From assembly GCA_030640495.1 (NCBI GenBank), contig DAOWJH010000006.1:1-9142 (forward strand): DNA of 9,142 nt, written 5' to 3'. Of the stretch, positions 1 through 6,648 are shown in pieces (position 1 is the stretch's first letter; each line of letters begins with the position of its first letter). The notes beneath the pieces were generated by a model, which saw nothing but the letters and a program-made list of their open reading frames with translations, searched no databases and was not told the DNA's origin. This stretch comes from Dehalococcoidia bacterium (GTDB taxonomy: Bacteria > Chloroflexota > Dehalococcoidia > Dehalococcoidales > DAOWJH01). The translations under genes were made by a program, and so were the position numbers.

Positions 1-52
1 ACTTCTCCACCTTCTCCATGGCTATCTCAAGAGCACTTTTTATATCACCCAT
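1..52 (-). CDS. 5' end of a paralogue of the gene at 379 (partial)
   Basis: Read on the minus strand, an ATG at 52-50 opens a frame that runs off the left edge after 17 codons. Those codons give MGDIKSALEIAMEKVEK, identical to the start of the plus-strand protein at 379 except for one Glu/Lys change. At the DNA level 48 of 52 bases match, and two of the four differences are synonymous. A GGAGG ribosome binding site lies at 63-59, six bases before the ATG, and a promoter lies further upstream. This is therefore very probably the start of a real gene, an outward-facing duplicate of its neighbour. The function is unknown, and how far the similarity continues cannot be seen here. Confidence 0.8.
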   Translation of the reverse strand, partial: MGDIKSALEIAMEKVEK

Positions 53-89
53 CCAATTCCTCCGTTTACGTCCTTCAACTCTTACTAAC

Positions 90-117
90 ATTATACTAAA
101 TACTCTTGCAAGCTTAA
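90..117 (-). promoter_or_regulatory. Promoter of the partial minus-strand paralogue
   Basis: On the minus strand a perfect TATAAT lies at 95-90. A weak -35 box, TTAAGC, lies at 117-112, with a 16-base spacer. The arrangement mirrors the promoter of the plus-strand paralogue at 322-349. Both show the pattern TTnAGCnTGC, then ATTTnGTATAAT, which suggests that the promoter was duplicated together with the gene. Confidence 0.6.
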
Positions 118-141
118 AGCTCTCGAAGTTGTTTAGAAACC

Positions 142-278
142 TATCCCCCTGACCCCCTTCCCTTTGACGGAGATTAAGCTAACGGGGCGTCTAAGAGGGG
201 CGTTAGCCCCTCTTTTTAATATCCTTCCCCCTCATAATAGGAAAATATTCATATCATGGAGAGGGGGATAAAGGGGGT
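142..278. repeat. G/C-run inverted modules in the divergent intergenic region
   Basis: TATCCCCCT at 142-150 is the exact reverse complement of AGGGGGATA at 262-270. ACCCCCTT at 152-159 is the exact reverse complement of AAGGGGGT at 271-278. The modules occur in the order A, B, A', B', so the two pairs cannot form one nested stem. They look more like a decayed, rearranged copy of a dispersed intergenic element than a single hairpin. No gene is visible between 53 and 378. Confidence 0.45.
193..217 (+). terminator. Rho-independent-type terminator hairpin between divergent promoters
   Basis: AAGAGGGGC at 193-201 pairs over nine bases with GCCCCTCTT at 206-214 across a four-base loop (GTTA), and a T-run reaches 217. 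This is a strong terminator in the plus direction only. No plus-strand gene precedes it in the window, and the promoter of the next plus-strand gene lies downstream, so its usual role of ending a gene is not apparent. GCTAACG at 178-184 can instead pair with CGTTAGC at 201-207, which would disrupt the terminator stem. Confidence 0.6.
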
Positions 279-321
279 GAGGTAGATAAACAATCTCTAA
301 TTTATAGTACTTTTCGGTGCT

Positions 322-349
322 TTGAGCCTGCTTAATCATTTGGTATAAT
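322..349 (+). promoter_or_regulatory. Sigma-70-type promoter of the 379 gene and probable operon
   Basis: TTGAGC at 322-327, a 16-base spacer and a perfect TATAAT at 344-349 form a good promoter about 30 bases before the ATG at 379. Transcription should start near 356. The same spacing and several of the same bases occur in the promoter of the divergent paralogue at 117-90. Confidence 0.7.
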
Positions 350-378
350 ATACTTAACAACAGTGTTCGGAGACTTAG

Positions 379-969
379 ATGGGTGATATAAAGAGTGCTC
401 TTGAGATAGCTATGGAGAAGGTGAAAAAGTTGGGCAAGGCAACCGATGAGGAGCGCCTGAGGTGGAAGTATATTCCAGAAGGGGAAAGACTGGCAGCCAG
501 ATATCTTAGGCAGGATTGTAATTTAGTGGTTGAGCTTGACCAGTATGAAGAAAAGGTAAAAAGGTATATTATAGAGGGTGCTGCGGATATATTAGTCAGA
601 ACCATCAACCTACCCAGAGATGATTTAGCCAGGAGAAATAATAGGAGGGCGATGGACGGCATTAAAATCTTAAACAGTGATAAGGCGAGCGTAGAAAATG
701 TCTACAGTAAGATAAGGAGTATCTTTAACCACTATGCGGAGCAGGGTGAGCAGCAGAGAAAGCAGGCTTATGAATCGTTAAAGACTGAATTTGAAGCCAA
801 GATGCGACAGTTAATTCAGCAGCAGTTAGGTTCGGTAGTAGGGATTAAGGTGGATGTGGAAAGACAGCCGCAATTCCGTGAGGAATGGCGCAAGCTCCAG
901 ACCCAGCTAGACTCACAATACCTTAAACTTTTGGATGATTGCAAGCAGGAGCTATTAAGCATACGGTGA
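379..969 (+). CDS. Conserved-looking helical protein of unknown function (complete paralogue)
   Basis: This 196-residue protein has no signal peptide or membrane segment, so it is probably cytoplasmic. It is rich in charged residues and appears largely helical. A likely coiled-coil stretch spans about residues 105-150, and a second helix-rich part about 165-194. I do not recognise a named family and see no catalytic motif. The ATG is supported by GGAG at 369-372 and by the promoter at 322-349. Its first 17 residues are nearly identical to those of the divergent gene at the left edge, so it is one of two local copies. Only 18 bases separate its stop from the next start, which suggests co-transcription with the 988 gene and perhaps thyA. 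A structural or adaptor role working with the 988 product is possible but is inference. Confidence 0.85.
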   Translation: MGDIKSALEIAMEKVKKLGKATDEERLRWKYIPEGERLAARYLRQDCNLVVELDQYEEKVKRYIIEGAADILVRTINLPRDDLARRNNRRAMDGIKILNSDKASVENVYSKIRSIFNHYAEQGEQQRKQAYESLKTEFEAKMRQLIQQQLGSVVGIKVDVERQPQFREEWRKLQTQLDSQYLKLLDDCKQELLSIR

Positions 970-975
970 TGCTTG

Positions 976-981
976 AAGGGG
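976..981 (+). promoter_or_regulatory. Ribosome binding site that fixes the ATG at 988
   Basis: AAGGGG lies six bases before the ATG at 988. The only alternative start that lengthens the frame is a TTG at 973. It would put this site inside the gene and has no comparable site before it, so 988 is preferred. Confidence 0.6.
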
Positions 982-987
982 AATCTA

Positions 988-1692
988 ATGGATATTGATG
1001 ACGAGAGAATTAGATATGCAGTTGACCACACCGAGATATTAAGAGCGCCTAAGCAGAGCCTATCCACCTTTGGCACTACCAATATATACTACTACCTGGT
1101 TGCCGAGCCGGCTTACTCGGAGCTGGTAAAGAACGTCACCGAGACTGTGGTGAGAGAAGGCAGGGTGATTGCTGAAAGACCGAGGATTGTAACCCCCTAT
1201 TATCTTTCCCGTCTTGAGGGGTTTAGCTCCGAGGCAAGAAGATACTTTGAGACGTTGGTTAAAACCCACAGTCCTCATACCCCTGGGCTGTTTTATACCT
1301 ACAGGAATGAGCCTAAAGAGCTTACCATTGTGTCTGAAGATTTGCTATCAGTGATAGATAAACTGCGTGCTGAGATTGATAAACGTGCCGACCCGCTAGC
1401 CTCTATTATTAAGGGTGAGGATGAGCTTTGGGATGTGTCGTTGATGAAGTTTATCTATGAGATGACCAAAAGCTCCATCCGCAATAACCTAATGCAAATG
1501 GGGGCTAGAGGGCTTTTGGATATAGACGCCAGCGGTGTTCCAGTTGATGCCAGAATAAGGATTGATGAGCTTTTTAGAAAGGTTTCAAGAGGGGAGGCTG
1601 AACCCCGTGAGCTAAAAGCTGAGCTTGACCGCTGGAACTTGTTTGAGGAGTACGAGGACAGATTCTTCGCCATCTTCAAGAAGGAACGATAG
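988..1692 (+). CDS. Cytoplasmic protein of unknown function, partner of the 379 gene
   Basis: The preferred ATG gives 234 residues. There is no signal peptide or membrane helix. The N-terminal third holds the segment FGTTNIYYYLVAEPAY (about residues 28-43) followed by a basic stretch ending in RPRIVTPYYL (64-73). The C-terminal half (about 113-234) is charged and helical. I do not recognise a named family and find no nucleotide-binding or catalytic signature. The gene follows the 379 gene by 18 bases, so the two are probably translated from one message and may act together. Only a 68-base gap separates it from thyA, and I see no clear terminator in that gap. Confidence that it is a real gene is high; confidence in any function is nil. 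Confidence 0.85.
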   Translation: MDIDDERIRYAVDHTEILRAPKQSLSTFGTTNIYYYLVAEPAYSELVKNVTETVVREGRVIAERPRIVTPYYLSRLEGFSSEARRYFETLVKTHSPHTPGLFYTYRNEPKELTIVSEDLLSVIDKLRAEIDKRADPLASIIKGEDELWDVSLMKFIYEMTKSSIRNNLMQMGARGLLDIDASGVPVDARIRIDELFRKVSRGEAEPRELKAELDRWNLFEEYEDRFFAIFKKER

Positions 1693-1760
1693 GAGGCTAT
1701 TTATCAGGGAGGCTTTGCCCGGGTGAAGAACCAGGGAAAGCTGTTTAGCCGATTAATACT

Positions 1761-2408
1761 ATGGAAATTTCAATAGTTGACGCCAGGGACCTTTCCGAGG
1801 CATGGTTTCTTTGCCTGCGTAAGACGTTGACCGAAGGTTATGAGTATAAGATTGACCGGGGGAGCTATGCCGGTCAGCATCGGAAAGGGCTTGACTTTGT
1901 CGTTGTCAAAATCAGAAATCCGGGGACAAGGCCTTTGACTCCAGATGTGCCCCAGGGCGTGCCACCACCAACCACTATGGATTATATAGAGAGTTATCTC
2001 CCTTATCTTATGACCGCCCATAGAGCCGAGGGGGAGCAGTATACTTATGGCCAGTATTTAGAGAAGCAGATTTCTGAAGTAATCAGGATGTATAAGGAGG
2101 ATGGCCATAATACCAACCAGGCTTTTATGGCGGTAGGTGATAGTCAGTCTATTTTTCTATCAGACCCCCCCTGCCTGAGGGGGATAGATACTAGAATCCG
2201 CTATGATAAGCTGCACTTTGTCGTCTATTTCAGGTCGTGGGATTTATGGGCTGGCTTTCCATCAAACCTGGCCGCTATTCAGCTTCTGAAGGAGTATATG
2301 GCTGGGGAAATAGGGGTTGGCGACGGTGAGATTATTGCCGTGAGTAAGGGCATGCACCTTTACGAGTATTGCTGGGAGCTGGCTAGAATTGCGGCAAGGA
2401 TGGAATAA
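1761..2408 (+). CDS. thyA: Thymidylate synthase, short methanogen/archaeal-type
   Basis: The family converts dUMP to dTMP using a methylene-folate or pterin cofactor, the last step of thymidylate supply. The active site is clear: PPC with catalytic Cys138, the phosphate-binding RSWD at 158-161, Asn169 in GFPSN, and His199-Leu-Tyr201. From memory of the E. coli enzyme (Cys146, Arg166, Asp169, Asn177, His207, Tyr209), every spacing is identical. Asn169 favours dUMP over dCMP. The protein has 215 residues against about 264 in E. coli. Only 14 residues follow Tyr201, so the C-terminal tail that closes the classical active site is missing, as I recall for the short methanogen-type enzymes. The start has no good ribosome binding site; an in-frame TAG at 1746 prevents extension beyond it. 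The gene probably belongs to the 379-988 transcription unit. A hydroxymethylase relative is a less likely alternative. Confidence 0.88.
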   Translation: MEISIVDARDLSEAWFLCLRKTLTEGYEYKIDRGSYAGQHRKGLDFVVVKIRNPGTRPLTPDVPQGVPPPTTMDYIESYLPYLMTAHRAEGEQYTYGQYLEKQISEVIRMYKEDGHNTNQAFMAVGDSQSIFLSDPPCLRGIDTRIRYDKLHFVVYFRSWDLWAGFPSNLAAIQLLKEYMAGEIGVGDGEIIAVSKGMHLYEYCWELARIAARME

Positions 2409-2496
2409 GGGCTGAAGCAGAAATATTATCTGCGTTCACTATCTCACTCATTACACAATTCGCCCTATTGTGCAGTTTTATGATGGGCAGGAAGAT

Positions 2497-4869
2497 CTAA
2501 GGTGTGAGACGGAGGATTATGGGGTAGTCCTTAACGAGTAGGTTGCTAATGACCATGTTCCCGTCTTCAACATTTGTAATCAGCTCTTGCTCGAAGCCAT
2601 TTAGCACGTCGATGCCCACCACCTTTTGCGCTGAAAAGCCAGGGAGGGTTAGAGTGGCTTCTATTCCAGGATCGTAATCCACCGCTATACCGTCTGTCCA
2701 TAGCGCGAATAATCTATCACCATTTGACAAAGAGAAACTATAACTCTTGATATTGGTAGCCTCACTTTGTATTTCTATTGGCAAATCTATTGGTTTGTTT
2801 CCAGCCATGACTGTTGCTAGATTTCGAATTGTGTTGACTATTTGCATTGGATGTTCTTCGGGAACAGCATAGAATTGTGACACAATAACATCTATACCCA
2901 AGTTCATCATGATTCCCCGGGCATAATACTTTGCGCATTTAGTCTCACTGTAATATGTCTCAGGGTAAGCGGGGCATTCTGGAGTCAGCCAACTCAACTC
3001 ATCAGCTACGTATTCTCCTGTAAAACCATGGGCTGATGCAGTATCTTTTATTTCCTGGATCAGAGATGGATAATTATAATAATATTGCTTATGGAGGTCG
3101 TATTCCGGTGAGGTTCCATACATAGAATGAAAAGAAATGACGTCCACCAAAGGCATTATGTCGTCTGACCTAAGAATTGTAAACAGATATTCTTGGATGT
3201 CTGATTGAATCAAATAAGACAAACCACCAACCACTATTTTTGCCTCTGGATACTCCTGGCGGATGACAGGAATAGTTCGCTTGACGAGTTTTATGTAATC
3301 CTCCACCTCTATCCATTGGATGGTGTCTCTAATATCTGGCTCATTCCAAATTTCATAATATTGAATGCGGTCCTTGAAATGATGGACAATGAACTGGACA
3401 AAGTCAAGGTAACGCTGTATATCGTCCTCCGTCTTGAATCTTGGGTATAGTACTTTCCCTCCTTGTGCTACATATTCTTTGTCCCAAAAAGAAAGCACAT
3501 ATGTAAGTGTTATGCCATTGTCGGCGAGGCTGGTTATGAAATCATCGTGGCTTGGGTCGATGATGTTTTCAGGATTGCTCCAGTGTACCCTGTCCGAATC
3601 GAAGTTGTTAATCGCAAAGCGAGCCCGTTTCATACCTTGTTTGAGAATGTGACTGGCATCCAAAACCCCCTCGGGGAAGACTTCCGGCTCTAACTTCCAC
3701 AAATCGTTAAAATGAATACCAATCCTGTTGTCTTCAAGTTCATTTGATTGTTTAGGCTGTAGCTGGGTTCTGGGAAGATTGTTTCCCTCTTGAAGCAATG
3801 TAGATTTATATGTGCCCGAGGTAGGCGTTGAAAACTCACTGGTATTGCCATCTGCATCGGTAGCCGTCGTAGTTAGACCAAGACCGGTAAAAGAGGCGCC
3901 CTTGCCAAAGGCAAAGAAACCAGAGTTGTCGGCTGTGGCCTGGCCTTCGTAAACCTCTCCTTGGTTGCCGCTGTCGGAGTAGACCTCAACGGTGCAGTCG
4001 GCACCAGTGAAACCAGTGACAGTGCCGGCAGCCAAGTCGAAGTCTAAGATGAATGGGGCAGGTAGGCTGATGTTACCACCTTCATTTAAGAAAATACCAA
4101 CAACTCCGTTATCATGGATGCTGTTTTGGGTAATAGTATTACCCACCGAGTTCGTGTTGTAGATTTGTATGCCTTCTCCGTGGTTGTAGGCAATGATGTT
4201 GTCAAGCCCGATCAAGTTGTAAGAGGCACCGTCAGAAACGTAGATGCCGGTCTCATAATTGCCCTGATTGCCCAGCCCTGCTGCATCAGTGCCGACTAAG
4301 TTACCTGTAATGGTGTTACGTGAGGTGCCGTTTCCCGAAAGCTGGATGCCACCTCGGTTACCACTCACCAGATTGCCTTGGCCCAGTGGCCCCGAACCAA
4401 CACTCCGGTCACCACCAATAATGTTGTATTGAGCACCGCTGCTAAGGAAAATTCCCACGCCAGAGAAATTGACAATCTGTAAACCATGGACAGTGTTTCC
4501 ATCCGAGTAAAATCCCAACCCATACACCCATTCTTCCGAGATGTTGCTGCCGTCAAGGATTACTCCGGTGTTGCTGGCGTCGATTTTCAAATTGCCCTGA
4601 GTGATGTCGGGTAGGCCGCTGGTGAGAGAGATAGTAGCTGGAGCGCTGGGCGGGAAGATGGCCGTGTCGAAGGTGATAGTATCGCCGCTCTGCGCGTCCA
4701 GCAATACCTGCCGTAGGGTGCCAGAGCCGCTGTCGGCAGTACTGGTGACGACAATGGTTCTGCCTTCGGCTTGCGGTCCTGGTGTTGGTAGTGTGGCAGG
4801 TCCCGCACATGATATCACGAGAAGAAGTATCGCAATAGCTGCAGGAGTGACTAGTTTGACTAATTTCAC
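2497..4869 (-). CDS. Surface lipoprotein: beta-helix, Ig-like module and glycoside-hydrolase-like barrel
   Basis: This 790-residue protein starts at GTG and has a lipoprotein signal (hydrophobic residues 8-19, lipobox VISC with Cys21), so it should be exported and membrane-anchored. Residues 38-70 carry the TSTADSGSGTLRQ start typical of some extracellular beta-helix proteins. Asn/Gly-rich right-handed beta-helix coils run to about 270, and an Ig-like module ending in TDADGNTSEFS covers about 275-348. From about 380 to 690 a (beta/alpha)8 barrel resembles clan A hydrolases such as GH39 or GH5. EIWNEPD supplies the presumed acid/base Glu510, and VADELSW the presumed nucleophile Glu624. A beta-rich domain fills 695-790. 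The protein probably binds and cleaves a polysaccharide outside the cell, but the substrate is unknown. It appears monocistronic, and its ribosome binding site is weak. Confidence 0.85.
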   Translation of the reverse strand: MKLVKLVTPAAIAILLLVISCAGPATLPTPGPQAEGRTIVVTSTADSGSGTLRQVLLDAQSGDTITFDTAIFPPSAPATISLTSGLPDITQGNLKIDASNTGVILDGSNISEEWVYGLGFYSDGNTVHGLQIVNFSGVGIFLSSGAQYNIIGGDRSVGSGPLGQGNLVSGNRGGIQLSGNGTSRNTITGNLVGTDAAGLGNQGNYETGIYVSDGASYNLIGLDNIIAYNHGEGIQIYNTNSVGNTITQNSIHDNGVVGIFLNEGGNISLPAPFILDFDLAAGTVTGFTGADCTVEVYSDSGNQGEVYEGQATADNSGFFAFGKGASFTGLGLTTTATDADGNTSEFSTPTSGTYKSTLLQEGNNLPRTQLQPKQSNELEDNRIGIHFNDLWKLEPEVFPEGVLDASHILKQGMKRARFAINNFDSDRVHWSNPENIIDPSHDDFITSLADNGITLTYVLSFWDKEYVAQGGKVLYPRFKTEDDIQRYLDFVQFIVHHFKDRIQYYEIWNEPDIRDTIQWIEVEDYIKLVKRTIPVIRQEYPEAKIVVGGLSYLIQSDIQEYLFTILRSDDIMPLVDVISFHSMYGTSPEYDLHKQYYYNYPSLIQEIKDTASAHGFTGEYVADELSWLTPECPAYPETYYSETKCAKYYARGIMMNLGIDVIVSQFYAVPEEHPMQIVNTIRNLATVMAGNKPIDLPIEIQSEATNIKSYSFSLSNGDRLFALWTDGIAVDYDPGIEATLTLPGFSAQKVVGIDVLNGFEQELITNVEDGNMVISNLLVKDYPIILRLTP

Positions 4870-4945
4870 TTTCGTTTTGCCTTTTCCTGGGGTTTGTTGC
4901 GTAGACTTGCCTAACGCTTATGTGAACTGCTCATTAACAAGTCAC

Positions 4946-4951
4946 ATTATA
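4946..4951 (-). promoter_or_regulatory. Possible -10 box for the beta-helix lipoprotein gene
   Basis: A perfect TATAAT lies on the minus strand about 77 bases before the GTG at 4869. No good -35 box sits at the expected distance, so this is a weak call that rests on the -10 sequence and its location in the intergenic gap. Confidence 0.3.
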
Positions 4952-4984
4952 TTACTTTTCACGGGGTAAGTCATGGCAGGGGAT

Positions 4985-5030
4985 ACAAAGCGCCCTTTCG
5001 TTCAAGGGGGTGACAAAGCGAGCTTTTGTT
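4985..5030. repeat. Pair of 18-base direct repeats, each partly palindromic
   Basis: ACAAAGCGCCCTTTCGTT at 4985-5002 and ACAAAGCGAGCTTTTGTT at 5013-5030 match at 15 of 18 positions with a 28-base period. Each unit can fold on itself through an ACAAA/TTTGT-like stem. They lie downstream of the small membrane protein gene on the minus strand and upstream of the lipoprotein gene. A tandem regulator-binding site or weak transcription-termination stems are both possible. The rest of 4870-5124 shows no convincing gene. Confidence 0.5.
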
Positions 5031-5124
5031 AAGTCAACTCGTACAATCCGCCTAGAAGTTTGTTAGGGCAAGACGGCAATGTTAACGAGCGTGAGAAGCC
5101 AGATATCGCAGTTGCGCTCTCAGA

Positions 5125-5532
5125 TTATGCAATCAGAACAGAAGGCACTACAATGGCTATGAGGCCTGTGACAACGACTGCGAGGAGGAACAAGTTGTAT
5201 CTGGTGCTATAATTGCTTAGAAGGGAAGCATCGTAATATCCTTCTACACCTTGATCTTTGTACATCTTAAGTAGCCCATTTATCAGCTTTACTCTTGTTT
5301 CCTTTCCTCTTAACAACCCAAGTACTACGATAAGGTTGATTACTATCACCAGGAAGACAAAGGTGAAGAACACTATCCATGTAGTAGCGTCGGTGTCTCG
5401 CTCGCTAGAAACAGCTGAATTAACTCCTAAAGCGATCAGGTTTAGAAAAATCGCGGTCAGGATGAAAATTATGTCAGTGCGTGCGTTCTGCTGGAGTTCC
5501 GTAATTATATGTTCATGAACTCGCTCAATCAT
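5125..5532 (-). CDS. Small membrane protein with three predicted helices
   Basis: This 135-residue protein has predicted membrane helices at about 20-41, 50-74 and 112-134. A short amphipathic, polar N-terminus (residues 1-19, including HEHIITELQQNARTD) precedes them. A basic cytoplasmic-type loop at about 75-111 contains the segment KMYKDQGVEGYY. I do not recognise a named family and see no transport or enzymatic motif. The ATG is well supported by AGGAGG at 5542-5537, though the four-base spacing is tight. The promoter at 5614-5586 suggests it is transcribed on its own rather than with the J-protein gene upstream. Small membrane proteins of this sort are common as accessory genes; no function can be assigned from the sequence. 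Confidence 0.75.
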   Translation of the reverse strand: MIERVHEHIITELQQNARTDIIFILTAIFLNLIALGVNSAVSSERDTDATTWIVFFTFVFLVIVINLIVVLGLLRGKETRVKLINGLLKMYKDQGVEGYYDASLLSNYSTRYNLFLLAVVVTGLIAIVVPSVLIA

Positions 5533-5585
5533 ATGTCCTCCTAAGTCGATGCGGTCTTTTTGGATTATTCCACAAGTTAGTATAT

Positions 5586-5614
5586 AGATTAGTCCATTCC
5601 TGGGGTCTTGTCAA
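5586..5614 (-). promoter_or_regulatory. Promoter of the small membrane protein gene
   Basis: On the minus strand a perfect -35 box, TTGACA, lies at 5614-5609. A 17-base spacer leads to a poor -10 box, TAATCT, at 5591-5586, about 50 bases before the ATG at 5532. The -35 box lies within one arm of an inverted repeat (5608-5615 with 5693-5700), so a bound protein or DNA structure there could affect transcription. Confidence 0.5.
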
Positions 5615-5700
5615 CAATAAAAGGAGATGGACATCACCCGAGCATATGTAGCTCTCCTTTGCAGAAAAAGACGATGTTGGTACTACAAAGGAGTTGACAA
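5608..5700. repeat. Nested inverted repeats with three alternating AAAGGAG/CTCCTTT copies
   Basis: An outer pair, TTGTCAAC at 5608-5615 and GTTGACAA at 5693-5700, encloses AAAGGAG at 5620-5626, CTCCTTTG at 5654-5661 and CAAAGGAG at 5686-5693. The middle copy can pair with either the left or the right copy, giving two mutually exclusive stems with loops of about 27 and 24 bases. The block sits between the J-protein stop and the promoter of the small membrane protein gene. No T-run follows, so it is not a standard terminator. Confidence 0.5.
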
Positions 5701-5728
5701 TCCGCTAAATTGTTCAGTGCTTACAGGG

Positions 5729-6556
5729 CTAGTCCTTCACCTTGATATGTAGATAGAGGTCGCCACATTTTTTATCTTCTTCCCTGCCCATGCCCTTGAG
5801 CCTGATTTTAGTCCCCGACTTAATCCCCTGCGGTATCTTAACCATTAGCTTCTTTGTCTTTTTGCCTCGCCGGTGAATGATACCTTTCTCACACCCGGTG
5901 TTTGCCTCAGACGGAGAAATCTTAAGCTCAATATGTTGGTCAAGGCTCTGCTTCGGTAAAGATTCATATTGGAGACCAAAGAGCTTACGCAGAGCATACT
6001 TACCAATCCTGGCTGTTGCTCTTGAAACCAGCCTTTCCATCAAGCCCGGTTTATAAGTAGATACTCTGGTATGGGGGTAACTCTGGGCATAGTTCTCCCT
6101 GTCTTCAAATCCATAGGCTTTTCTGCCTGCTCCGTCAGGATGGGTAAAGAATTGAAATATGAAGTTACTGCCGTCAAAGAATGTGCGGTTGAGGAAATCT
6201 TGGTCAAATCTGAGTCCAGCTTGGCTAAACATTCGGTTCAGCTCATTAAACATAGCCCGGTTGGAGAAGATGCCCTGGAAAATATCCTGCTGGGAATACT
6301 GGAAGCCTTTATACCTGGAATCATAACCAACACCGGCAAACCTCCCGCTTCTGACAGAATCATATTGTTGCCTCTTGTCTTTATCCCCAAGCACACCGTA
6401 GGCCTCGTTTATCTCCTTGAACTTTTCCCCAGCCTGCTTCTCATTGCCCGGATTGGTATCTGGGTGATATTTGAAGGCGAGCTTTCTAAAGGCTCTTTTT
6501 ATGTCTTCGTGGCTGGCATTCTCAGCAACGCTAAGAATTTGGTAGTAGTCTTTCAT
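5729..6556 (-). CDS. J-domain co-chaperone without zinc finger, single C-terminal domain
   Basis: J-proteins deliver substrates to Hsp70 (DnaK) and stimulate its ATPase in the cytoplasm. Residues 1-68 form a J-domain with the essential HPD at 31-33 and the helix-IV-like DKRQQYD. Residues 75-200 are a linker rich in Phe, Asn and Arg instead of a clear Gly/Phe region. Residues 205-274 match the first substrate-binding C-terminal domain of DnaJ (KISPSEANTG, then KIPQGIKSGTKIRLKGMG and GDLYLHIKV). The four CxxCxGxG repeats are absent, and the chain ends where the second C-terminal and dimerisation regions would begin. At 275 residues it is about 100 shorter than DnaJ. It is a specialised J-protein rather than the main DnaJ. 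GGGG at 6567-6564 precedes the ATG. The gene is divergent from the sirtuin gene. Confidence 0.88.
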   Translation of the reverse strand: MKDYYQILSVAENASHEDIKRAFRKLAFKYHPDTNPGNEKQAGEKFKEINEAYGVLGDKDKRQQYDSVRSGRFAGVGYDSRYKGFQYSQQDIFQGIFSNRAMFNELNRMFSQAGLRFDQDFLNRTFFDGSNFIFQFFTHPDGAGRKAYGFEDRENYAQSYPHTRVSTYKPGLMERLVSRATARIGKYALRKLFGLQYESLPKQSLDQHIELKISPSEANTGCEKGIIHRRGKKTKKLMVKIPQGIKSGTKIRLKGMGREEDKKCGDLYLHIKVKD

Positions 6557-6619
6557 ATCATTTCCCCGTATCTAATGCTTGGTATCTCATTAAGGATTTT
6601 TATCGGCTTCACCCTTCCC

Positions 6620-6648
6620 TTGGATAAATGTAAATGTTATATTATAAC
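6620..6648 (+). promoter_or_regulatory. Promoter of the sirtuin gene
   Basis: TTGGAT at 6620-6625, a 17-base spacer and TATAAC at 6643-6648 form a sound sigma-70-type promoter. It would give a leader of about 35 bases before the GTG at 6690. The -10 box lies in the right arm of the 19-bp palindrome. Confidence 0.6.

Noticed and set aside
973..987. TTG at 973 as the start of the second gene.
   Set aside because: The ribosome binding site at 976-981 is placed for the ATG at 988 and would lie inside the longer frame.
2417..2472. Small hairpins after thyA (GCAGA/TCTGC at 2417-2433 and CACAA/TTGTG at 2454-2472) as a terminator.
   Set aside because: The stems have only five pairs and no convincing T-run follows directly.
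4909..5069. Integron attC-like site: GTTAGGC at 4915-4909 and CCCTAAC at 5068-5062 on the minus strand, with TTAACAA/TTGTTAA nested inside.
   Set aside because: The span of about 161 bases is long, the outer boxes do not match exactly, the inner arms are unevenly spaced, and there is no integrase or second attC in the window.
5627..5752. A 41-codon plus-strand frame beginning ATGGAC, preceded by AAGGAG.
   Set aside because: The ribosome-binding-like bases abut the ATG with no spacing. The frame overlaps the J-protein gene end, and its protein shows no recognisable pattern.
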